This document shows, piece by piece, positions 51,516 through 60,981 of a stretch of DNA of 64,000 nt (positions are counted from its first letter, which is position 1; each line of letters starts with the position of its first letter). Under the pieces are notes generated by a model. The model saw nothing but the letters and a program-made list of their open reading frames with translations. It ran no database searches and was not told where the DNA came from. Location of the stretch: the NCBI GenBank assembly GCA_963995505.1, contig OZ023188.1:18365912-18429911 (forward strand). The letters run 5' to 3'. Source of the DNA: Hypericum androsaemum (lineage: Eukaryota > Streptophyta > Magnoliopsida > Malpighiales > Hypericaceae). The position numbers and the translations under genes were made by a program.

Positions 51516-51656
51516 TATGAACTTCGAGCTAACTCGTTTCCTCCTCCGCTTAATCCAAAGTGCATATATCTCTCCGGTTCTTAGCTACTAGATGTTTTCG
51601 CGATTTCAAATAGGCTCGGTCGCGAAGCGAAGCAGCCGAGCTTGAGCTTCACCTCG

Positions 51657-54600
51657 ATGAGCTCGGGAAAGACCGGATCCAGGTCGTGCACTTCATCTTT
51701 GACCAGCGACGGCTCAACCTCCAAGGCTCCGATCCGATCTCTCAACCAGCTCAAGGCGATGAGCGTCGCCGCTCGGAGTCGGAGCTACAACGCGATGAAC
51801 CTCAAGGTCTCCTCTCTCTCTCTCTCTCTCCCTCTCGCTGTATTAATAACTTACTTCTGGTTCCGAACTAAATACCTCAGCCTTTAGATTTTTGGATCTG
51901 AATTTTGTTTCGGTGATAATTTTTCTAATGTCATTGATTCGGATTCCTATCTTCTTTTGTAAGAATTTGAATTTCTAATTGAGAAAAGTCTACTTTAGTA
52001 CACTGTAGTATCGCCCAAAATTACTTTAGTACCCTGTGGTAAAAAACTGACCAATCGAGTCATACTTATTCTAATTAACATCAAAAAGGTCCTCGGGCAG
52101 CTGCCCGGACCTGCCCGAACCCACCCGAACCCTGCCCGGACTATTTGGCCAGCCATGTCACCAAATTTTGATGACGTGGCGCCACGTGGACATCCATCTT
52201 CTTCCCTCTATTCTTCTTCTCCGCCTCCTCGTCCTCCTCCTCCTCCTCCTCGTCCTCGTCCTCCTCAAAACACGGAGTTAACCGCGATGACCTCCTCCCC
52301 GTCGCCAATCCCGAGCATCTCCGGCAAGGACGGCGAGCTTCTACCCGACCTCCTAGAGGAGGCAAAAGGGCGGACTTCACCGCGACGACCTCCTCCCCGT
52401 CGCCAATCCCGAGCATCTCCGACGAGGACGACGAGCTTCCACCCGACCTCCTGAAGGAGGCAAAAGGACGGACTTAACCGTGATGACCTCCTCCCCGTCG
52501 CCAATCCCGAGCATCTCCGGCGAGGACGGCTAGCTTCCACCCGACCTCCTGGAGGAGGGCCGGCCACTGCATCCCTTGCTTGAGCCCGAAGTCGATGATT
52601 TGGAAGTGCGGGGCGGAGGCCTGAAGTGGGCAAACTTGAGGTACAAACGAGGATTGGCGACGGGGAAGACTTGAGCCGGAGATGCTCGGGATCCCGAAGT
52701 GGGCAAAATGGGCGAAGCAGGCGAACTCGAGCCACAGATGCTCGGGATTGGCGACGGGATGCTCGGGATTGGTTACAGAGATGCTCGAGATTGGCAATGG
52801 GGATGCTCGGGATTGGCGACAGGGATGCTCGAGATCCCGAAGTGGGCAAACTTGAGCTGGAGATGCTCGGGATTGGCGACAAGGAGGAGGTCGTCGAGGT
52901 TAATTGGAAGAATAAGAAGAAGAATAGAAGGGGGTGTCCACGTGGCGCCACGTCATCAAATTTTTGTGACGTGGCTGGCCAAGTAGTCCGGGCAGGGTTC
53001 GGGCAGCTGTCCGAGGACTTTTTTGATGTTAATTGAAATAAGTATGACTCGATTGGTCGATTTTTTACCACAGGGTACTAAAGTGATTTTGGGCGATACT
53101 ATAGGGTACTAAAGTGGACTTTTCCCTATCACTGCGGTTGCTTCTCGGAGTTAAATTAAGGTGGCGCGAAAGAAGCGGACGCAGGTTGTGAGGTGGACAA
53201 GCTCCGATGGCGGCGGTTTTCCAAAGAAAACGGATTCCCTCTCGGGATCCGCCTCCACGGAGCACGACTCGTGCGTGTCCAGCGCCTCATTTGCTTCTTC
53301 CGCCGCCGGGCGGGGAATCTGCTTCATGAAGACTGATAGAGCTAACCAAACGACGGCGTTGATCAACAAGAGGAAGAAGGTTCAGTCAGTCTACTCGGCT
53401 CGCCTGAAGCGCCGAGCCGAAGCCATAATGAAGCTGCTTTCCGGTGGTCGTTTTTCTGAGGTCAGCATACGTCAGGTCTTCGGCGACAGCCCCGACACCA
53501 GCAAAGCTCTTCGCATGTGAAGTTTCTCTATCTCCCTCCCTAATTTCTTTGCGGTATTCATTAAACGCGTGGCTAGTTGCGTTTTAATTTAGGGATAATT
53601 ACTACTAGGCCCCTGGTGTTTGGCATATTCGCCGCTCACTTCCTGGTGTTCAAAAATTGATTAAAAACCCCCTAGTTTGGCAAAATTATACTCTAGGGCC
53701 CTTCGCTGACGTCAGCAACATTTTTTTCATTGAAATGACTGTTATACCTTTCAAAAAAATAAAAAAGGCTATCTTCTCAGAACCCAGAAATCATCTTTTT
53801 CCTTCTTAAAAAACATCAAGAACATTTCAATTAATAACAACTCAAACTCAAAAATCAAACTAACAAAAATTCAACAATTACACAAAAAAGCACAAATTAA
53901 CAAAAAGCTAAATTGTTCCTGGAGAACAACAACTCATCCACTCAAAACCTAAAATATCTACTTTCTTCAACCTCACAGCAGGAACCAAACCAAAAAAAAA
54001 ATCAACCAAATCCTTCAAACTTTCCAATTATTCAACGAATCATCAATACAACCCAACACAAAGAAACATCACCATTGCTCTTCAAACCCCTTTACTTTAC
54101 CTAGAGGTAGCCGACGAAGAAGCCCACGAACCCAATCGCTGAGGCAGCTGGCGACGACACAATCGCTCAGGGCACAATGGCTTAGGCAATCGGTGAACCT
54201 AACACCCAAGAACTCACGAACATGAGCACCTCAATTTCTTGAGAAGGAACACAACGAAGGAGGGGTCGTCGCAGGGTGGGCCCTTCACTGCCGGAGCTGC
54301 GTCCAGGCTCGGTTCAGATCGATGGTGCTTCTCATATCGACGGTGCTTCTCGAATCGGTGGGGAGTCGTCGGATGGGAACTGTTTGTTCATGACGTCACA
54401 GCAACAAATCCCACTCCACCACCACTTCAAGCCGAGGAAGAAGTTCCTTAAATAGTGGGTTATTCGACCTGGGTAGGCTCCAATTCGATCTATTTTTCTG
54501 GTTCTTCTGGGTTAATGCCCTTTGTCATTTCGATTGTAGATAAAGAGAAGAAGACGAAGGGCTGCTCAGTGATTTCTGTGCCAAGTTTTCGAATTTGGTT

Positions 54601-55661
54601 TCTTGATTTCTTGAAGATGATTTCGTGATTTTGATTTTGATTGTTGTAATGTTTTTGTGCTTATTTTTTGGTGTTCTTGGGCGGAGTCTAGAGGTTGAAG
54701 AAGAAGATAGCTTTTTTAATTTTTTCTAAGAGTATTTTTGTCATTTCCATGACAAAAAAATAAAAATATAACTGCTGACGTCAGCGAGAAGTCCTAGAGT
54801 ATAATTTTGCCAAACTAGGGAGATTTTTTATCGATTTTTGAACACCAGGGGTGTGAGCGACGAATATGCTAAACACCATGAGCCTGGTAGTAATTATCTC
54901 TTTAATTTACTACCTGTGTGATGTGATTCTCTTCAAGTAGAGCCTGATTTTTTAGAATTTATTAATAGTAAAATTTATAATTTATTTGGTGTAAAATTTC
55001 TTCTTACAATTGTTGTTAATCTAGATCAAACCTAGTTCACATTTCTTTTTGCGTTAATAAATATTTTCTTTTGTATTTCACCTATAAGGTTTATAGTATT
55101 TGGTATGAAATTAATTTAGATTTGAAAATAATCAAAATGGAATATTACTTCGATCAATGTCTATTAGTGGACATGAGGTAATAATAAAATTTTACGAGAT
55201 TGTTAAAATTTTAATATTCAATTCAAAACATCACGAATTTATAAAATTACTGATATTTTCAATGGTGAAATTTGTAATTAGTTTATTCTGTCTCGTATGC
55301 TTTTTATTGTAGATTGCTGAGGAAGGAAGATATAAAAAGGTCGGGCACGGGCGGACGCTGTGATCCCTATATTTACACGGTATACGCTTTGTTTTCTTTT
55401 CGTGTGTGGTGAAAATAAGATTTGATCTATGAATGCGACTTATGAGATCTCTGCTAAATACATATAATGCATATGTATACGCACCGTGATGTTTCTATTT
55501 TAAATAATAATATTTAGATTATTAATTTTTAATAAAATTTATGAAATAGAAAGTGAATCCTCCATAAATAGGAAAATATATAAAATTATTACCATCAACT
55601 ATTACAAATCATACTTGCGATCATGATCCACTCGCTTTTATCTAATTTTCAGGCTGCATGA
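51657..55661 (+). CDS. Small protein of unrecognised family, possible winged-helix C-terminus, copy A
   Basis: Four exons: 51657-51806, 53161-53516, 55313-55379 and 55653-55661; 193 aa. The N-terminus is Ser/Thr-rich (MSSGKTGSRSC). A basic patch VARKKRTQVVRW follows the first intron, then a Ser-rich linker with STEHDSCVSSASFASS. The conserved-looking C-terminus (about 120-193) has helix-like segments SARLKRRAEAIMKLL, FSEVSIRQVFG and DTSKALR, then KRSGTGGRCDPYIYT. That order of helices and a glycine-rich hairpin resembles a winged helix; this is inference from pattern. I do not recognise the family by name. Intron 1 holds element C and intron 2 holds element D. At the exon 2-3 junction an isoleucine codon replaces the methionine of copy B. 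The ATG is the first in-frame one. Confidence 0.8.
51981..53126. mobile_element. Long-TIR foldback element C in intron 1 of gene copy A
   Basis: Ends GAGAAAAGTCTACTTTAGTA and its inverted partner closing in CTTTTCCC, with internal doubled TACCCTGTGGT motifs as in elements A and B. The arms run roughly 250 bp each and include a palindromic GTGGCGCCAC at both ends. The core consists of short tandem units (see 52736-52885). Unit B has no insertion here, so it arrived after the duplication. A clean target duplication is not visible. A 268-codon reverse frame crosses the core but is repeat-derived. Confidence 0.85.
52736..52885. repeat. short tandem repeats in element C core
   Basis: Several copies of a roughly 23-bp unit, GATGCTCGGGATTGGCGACA, with variants (GAGATT for GGGATT). 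The inverted form GTCGCCAATCCCGAGCATC recurs about every 90 bp at 52310-52520. Confidence 0.8.
53592..54900. mobile_element. Non-autonomous TIR element D in intron 2 of gene copy A
   Basis: 1309 bp with about 130-bp imperfect inverted ends starting GGGATAATTACTACTAGGC and ending GGTAGTAATTATCTC. A perfect 9-bp duplication TTTAATTTA flanks it (53583-53591 and 54901-54909). The matching site in unit B, near 59430-59445, is uninterrupted with a single copy. The 9-bp duplication suggests Mutator-like. The core has no transposase. The arms differ in sequence from elements A-C. Confidence 0.93.
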
Positions 55662-56050
55662 TAAAATAATACCGCGTGATCATGCCCGGAGGTGGGCCCT
55701 ATCCTTCATATAGATATCGGAATTAACATTTTGGTTGAATGATTGACACGTATCAGGTAAGTCAGTCAATATATATACACCAAGAAATTTTAGTTAGGGA
55801 GGTGATTAGTTTGGTCGATACGAGGTAACGTAAATATATAACCACGTGAAGGTACATGAATTGCGGATTCTTAGATTAATAGGCGTAGAATTTCCCGCAT
55901 AGTGGTACATACATATCTTGTTTCGGTTGACCATCATACTCAAGTAGTGATATATTTTGTATGGGCTACAATCGTGTCTTTGAATTTTTGGGTTGTTCCT
56001 CAAAAAAAAATTTTTTTGGGGTCAACCACATGCAGTAATATGTACATGGG

Positions 56051-57160
56051 GAATCACTTTACCTTGCTGAAGTGCTCTTCTCTCTTGTAGCGGATTTTTT
56101 TATTGAGTTTTTACCGCCAGAGAGTTTTACTGAGACCAGCGACCGCAACCTCGAAAAAAGGGACCCCACCCCACTTCTGAGGTTGAGGAGGTGTCTTTGG
56201 CCCTCCTAGGGTGAGCATTCGGTATTTGGTATTTCAGGATCGGTATTTCGGTATACGAAATTTTATTCGGTATCAATTTTTGAGAAATTTCAGTGAATTT
56301 CGGTATTCGGTATAATTTTGATATATACCGGTATTATTTCGGTAATACCGAAAACTTCGAAGTACTAAAATATAAGTTTACCAAGTACCAACTGGGCAAC
56401 TATATAAAGAAAAAAAACTTATCCTACTCACAGATTTCTACTCCAACCTATCTTCCCCCACTCTCTCCTCTCTCCCCTTGACCCCTTCGACAACCCCTCC
56501 CATTTTTTCTTCTCCTTAATTTTTTTGTCTAAGTTTACCCACTCCGGCGAGGCGACCACCATGAGGACCAAGCATGCAATCAACGTGGCTACCCTCTTCT
56601 TTATCTTCTCTCTATCTACATCTAATTTGTGATTTTTTTTGTAATTTAGGATTTCGAATTTTGGGGGTTTTGAAATTAGATTGAATCTGTGACTAATTTG
56701 AAATTTTAGTTGCTGCATGCTTGTTTTAGTGTTCTGTTGCTAGGATTTTGGGGGTTTTGGTTGCTAGGATTTGGGGGTTCGGTTGGTTAATAGATAAAAA
56801 GAAAGGGCTTTTACTTTTGTTGGATTAAGTTAAGTTTATTATGTTTATATTAATGGATTAAATTTAATGTTGGTTTTTTTTGAAAATTTTGGAATTTTCG
56901 GTATTATACCAAAATTTTTATTCAGTATTCGGTAGATACTGAAATAATTTCGGTTTGAGATCGGTATGGATTTTTTTCGTTATTTGGTATTTTTGATATT
57001 CGGTATTCGGGATCGGTATATACCGAATGCTCACCCCTAGGCCCTCCCATTAGGTGGTTTGTTTATGAGTTGATCGTTTTATGCTGTTTTCGCCTGTACT
57101 CTCCCTATTTATATAGGGGCCTACCCCACCTTTTCCACACAAAAAAAGGTAAAGTGATTC
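56051..57160. other. unit-A-specific insertion bounded by a 15-bp inverted repeat
   Basis: GAATCACTTTACCTT at 56051-56065 and its exact complement at 57146-57160 bound DNA missing from unit B. Unit B has a similar single GGCCAACTGATTCC at the junction, so the right repeat may be host DNA rather than a transposon end. The hAT-like element at 56207-57039 lies inside. Confidence 0.4.
56207..57039. mobile_element. hAT-like non-autonomous element E
   Basis: 833 bp beginning TAGGGTGAGCATTCGGTAT and ending ATACCGAATGCTCACCCCTA, with an 8-bp duplication GGCCCTCC (56199-56206 and 57040-57047). The 8-bp duplication and TAGGG ends suit hAT. Subterminal CGGTAT motifs are repeated many times near both ends. 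No transposase frame was seen. Confidence 0.9.
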
Positions 57161-57187
57161 CTTTTCATTTTAAAGTATTCACTTTTA

Positions 57188-57568
57188 CAGCCTGTTTGGA
57201 AATGCTTAAAAATAGAAAATTGAATTCATTTTCGGAGTTTTAAAAAACTTAGTTTGTTTGGAACCAAATATTTTCGAAAATGAATTTCTATTTTGTTTAA
57301 AAGTCCAGATTTAGAATTCTTTTGAAATTAGGTCAGATTTGTAGGGGACTAAACATGATTTGGTAGTAAAATATCTATTATATCCTTTGAAGGAACTTTT
57401 CTATCTTACATGGGATTATTAGGAAGGTATTTATGTAATATTTTAAATCAATTCCCAAAATTTAACTTATGGTTCCAAACAAGAAAAAAGGAAAGTAATT
57501 TCTTTCTATTATCATTAGGAATTGGAAATGAGATTTTTTTTCTGGCAGAATTGATTCCAAACAGGTTG
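57188..57568. mobile_element. Tourist-like MITE G
   Basis: 381 bp with ends CAGCCTGTTTGG and CCAAACAGGTTG and a 3-bp TTA duplication (57185-57187, 57569-57571), as expected for PIF/Harbinger MITEs. Internal inverted similarity continues (GAAAATTGAATTC and similar). Absent from unit B. Confidence 0.85.
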
Positions 57569-57716
57569 TTAAGGAGATGAGATAGAATGAAGATTAGATT
57601 GTTACATCCACCGGCTAGGGACATGGCATGGGAGATGAGTGTTCTTAGAGATTTCCTCGACAAATCTATACAACAAAAAGGGATACATCGAAATGAATGT
57701 TTCCTCCGTACATTCA
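57569..57716 (-). pseudogene. duplicated 3'-flank fragment of the RING-H2 gene
   Basis: Matches 60610-60749, downstream of the RING-H2 stop codon, with a few substitutions and small indels. It is the right edge of unit A and has no coding part, so it is a stranded 3' fragment left by the tandem duplication. Confidence 0.75.
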
Positions 57717-58403
57717 AGATTTAAATTTTTTGGATTAGACTACATCTTATTCGGATAGTATTATATAATTTTTTTTTGGAAATGGAGGGGACAATCTTCG
57801 ATATATAAATACGAACCTAAAGTATATCATAAAACCTAAGTAAACATCATATATGTAATCCAGTCTCCTATTATATAAATTAGTTTAGTATTGAGTCGGG
57901 TGAGGAATTTTGAACGATGGCAAAATTTTCACAACACGTATTTATCACTGCTATATTTTCAATGACTCGAATTTGTGACCGGTTCGTTAAGCTAAACGAA
58001 CAATGAAAAAGTTGTTCAATTTCAATTAAAAAGTTTTAAATTTGAATTTTTTAGAATACAACTTAAAAAAATTTGTCAACTTAAAAAATTACCACTCAAT
58101 TTTAAACACGAATTAGTTGGCCGAGAATATTAGGTGATATAATATACACCAACCTAGACGGGGAAATTTACCTTTTTATTCTAAGGAAGGAGAAATTTGC
58201 CTATGGCCCACACGGGCCACGGCCTCGCGCACATGCACGTCACACCAAAACCGTTACAGAGAGAGAAACCAAACCATCCATCTAAGGAGAAAGAGAGGAA
58301 CATTTTCAAATATTTGAATTAGGCCCGCCCTTTTGAGCAGAGAACTAAAACTTGAGAAGCAAGAAGAAAAGAGCGAGCAGGAGAGAGAGAGAGAGGTAGC
58401 TAG

Positions 58404-58505
58404 ATGAAACCGTTTCCGTCTCCAGAGGAACGATTGGTCGCCTCCGCACTGCTCCTCCTCTCCGTCTCCGCCGCTCCACCTCCCTCTCCGTCTCCGCCTC
58501 TGTAA
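58404..58505 (+). other. upstream ORF in the 5' leader of gene copy B
   Basis: 33-codon frame matching that at 51411-51515, 138 bp before the main ATG. The difference in length is one codon, so the frame is kept. Confidence 0.5.
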
Positions 58506-58643
58506 TATAAACTTCGAACTAACTCGTTTCCTTCTCCGCTTAATTAAAAGAGCATATCCGTCTCCTGTTCTTAGCTAATTGTCTTTGCGATTTCAAATAG
58601 GCTCGGTCGCGAAGTGAAGCAACTGAGCTTGAGCTTCACCTCG

Positions 58644-60180
58644 ATGAGCTCGGGAAAGACTGGATCCAGGTCGTGCACTTCGTCTTTGACCAGCGACGGC
58701 TCGTCCTCCAAGGCTCCGATCCGATCTCTCAAACAGCTCAAGGCGATGGTCGCCGCTCGGAGCTATAACGCGATGAACCTCAAGGTCTTCTCTCTCTCTC
58801 TCTTATTTGATAATTTCACTTCTGGTTCCGAACTAAATACCTTCGCCATTTAAAATTTTGGATCTCGACTAGTTATCGGTTATTTACATATTATTTTGTT
58901 TCGGTGATAGTTTTTCTGTCGTCATTGATTCAGAATTTGTTTCTTTTTTGTATGAATTTCGGTTTCTAATTAATTGCTTCATCGGTTTCTTCTCGGTGTT
59001 GTGTTAAGGTGACGAGAAAGAAGCGGACGCAGGTTGTCAGGTGGACAAGCTCAGATGGCGGTGGATTTCCAAAGAAAGCGGATTCCGTCTCGGGATCCGT
59101 CTCCACGGAGCACGACTCGTGCGTGTCCAGCGCCTCCTTTGCTTCTTCCGCCGCCGCGCGGGGAATCTGCTTCATGAAGACTGATAGAGCTAACCAAACG
59201 ACGGCGTTGATTAACAAGAGGAAGAAGGTTCAGTCAGTCTACTCGGCTCGTCTGAAGCGCCGAGCCGAAGCCATAATGATGCTGCTTTCCGGTGGCCACT
59301 TTTCTGAGGTCAGCATTCGTCAGGTCTTCGGCGACAGCCCCGACACCAGCAAAGCTCTTCGCATGTGAAGTTTCTCAATCTCACTCCCTAATTTCTTTGC
59401 GCTATTCATTAAACGCATGGCTAGTTGCGTTTTAATTTACTACCTGTGTGATATGGTTCTCTTCAAGTAGAGCCTAGTTTTAGAATTTATTAATAAAAAT
59501 ATGTCTAATTTATTTAGTGTGAAATTTGTTGTTGTGAAGTTACAAATGTTGTTGTTAATTTAGATGAAGTCTAGTATGCGTTAATAAATAATTTCTTTTG
59601 TATTTCACCTATAAGGTTTATAGTATTTGTTATGAAATTAATTTAAATTCAAAAATAATCAAAATGGAATATTACTCCGATCAATATCTATTAATTGACA
59701 TGAGGTAATGATAGAATTGTACGAGGTTAAAATTTTCATATTCAATTTCAAATATCACAAATTCATAAAATTACTGATATTTTCAATGGTAAAATTGTAA
59801 TTAGTTTATTCTGTCTCGTATGCTTTTTATTGTAGGTTGCTGAGGAAGGAAGATATAAAAAGGTCGGGCACGGGCGGACGCTGTGATCCCTATATTTACA
59901 TGGTAAACGCTTTGTTTTTTGTGTGTGGTGAAAATAAGATTTGATTTATGAATGTGACTTATGAGATCTCTGGTAAATACATATAATTCATATGTGATAT
60001 TTCTATTTCAAATAATAATATTTAGATTATTAATTTCTTAGTAAAATTTATGAAATAGAAAGTGAATCCACCATAAATAGAAAAAAAGATAAAATTAGTA
60101 CCATCAACTATTACAAATCATACTTGTGAATTAATGCGATCATGATGCATTTGTTTATATCTAATTTTCAGGTTGCATGA
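58644..60180 (+). CDS. Small protein of unrecognised family, possible winged-helix C-terminus, copy B
   Basis: Four exons: 58644-58784, 59009-59364, 59836-59902 and 60172-60180; 190 aa. Exon structure and phases are identical to copy A. Exon 2 is exactly the same length (356 bp) and about 7 of 118 residues differ. The C-terminal block (helix-like segments, then KRSGTGGRCDPYIYMVA) is intact and is probably the ancestral form, since the residue at the exon 2-3 junction is Met. Exon 1 is three codons shorter than in copy A. Function unknown; the basic patch TRKKRTQVVRW and the possible winged helix suggest a nuclear nucleic-acid-binding role, which is inference. No insertions occur in its introns. 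Confidence 0.83.
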
Positions 60181-60981
60181 TAAAATAATACAGCGTGATC
60201 ATGCCCGGAGGTGGACCGGCCCATCCTTCGTAATTGATACTGGGATTAACGTTTTGGTTGAACGACTCATATCAGATAAGTCTATATATATATACATCAA
60301 GACTTTATATCAACATTTAGTTGAGAAGGTGATTATTTTGGATGATACGAGGTAATATAGATATATAACCACATGAAGATTCCTGAATTGCGGATTCCCG
60401 GATATATAGGTGTAGAATTTCCCACATTATGGTACATATATATCTTGTTTCGGCTTGAGCATCGTACTCAAATGGTGATATATTTTGTATGGAATACAAT
60501 TGTATAAGTTGGGAATTTTCGGGTCAGCCACCTTCTGCGGTAATATGTAAATGGAGAAGGCCAACTGATTCCTTTTCATTTTAAAGTATTCACTTTTAAA
60601 GTAAACAATGTGGGAGATGAGATGGAACGAAGATTAGATTGTTACATCCACCGGACATGGCATGGGAAATGAGCGTTCTTCCGGATTTACTCGACAAATC
60701 AATACAACAAAAGGGATACATCGAAATGAATGCTTCCTCCGTCCATTCACCACAACGTGAACACCAAACTGTCGCGGGGCAAAGAAAGTGGTGCAAGTCC
60801 CCAGTTCGATATCGATGAGATCGATTGCGTCTGCAAAGCAAATGCAGCGCACCTGAAATCATCTTAGATTCTGATGGTGAAGGGATCAAGCTTTTCTCAG
60901 ACTCCCTCCATTGTCGAACTTGATCTGCTGGGGAGCTGTGAGTTCCTTGTGGATCATTGAAGCGTGTCCGACTCAACATGG
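60181..60981. other. interval between gene copy B and the RING-H2 stop
   Basis: Contains the 3' UTR of copy B and the 3' UTR of the convergent RING-H2 gene. Reverse open frames at 60596-60979 lie in that UTR and have no domain character. Confidence 0.55.

Larger units (their letters stand above)
50838..57711 (+). repeat. Tandem segmental duplication, unit A (expanded)
   Basis: Unit A begins at ATTCAAGATTTA (50838) and ends at 57711, where unit B starts with the same string. It carries gene copy A and is about 6.9 kb because of insertions at 51981-53126, 53592-54900, about 56051-57160 and 57188-57568, none of which is present at the matching place in unit B. Shared sequence runs from the 5' flank through all four exons to the downstream flank. 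Confidence 0.9.
57712..60749 (+). repeat. Tandem segmental duplication, unit B
   Basis: About 3.0 kb, begins at ATTCA (57712-57716) and ends at ATTCA (60745-60749); unit A starts with the same five bases (50838-50842). It carries gene copy B and ends in the 3' flank of the RING-H2 gene. It lacks the large insertions of unit A. Confidence 0.9.

Noticed and set aside
51972..51980. Target duplication for element C
   Set aside because: Left flank TTTCTAATT and right flank TATCACTGC do not match, and comparison with the empty site in unit B does not restore one.
52265..53071. 268-codon reverse frame in element C
   Set aside because: Built from short repeats such as SPIPSI and SRASRRQSRAS that mirror the tandem DNA units. 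No sign of a real protein.
56051..57160. A further TIR transposon defined by the 15-bp inverted repeat
   Set aside because: The right repeat resembles host sequence in unit B and no target duplication is visible, so I keep it only as an unclassified insertion.
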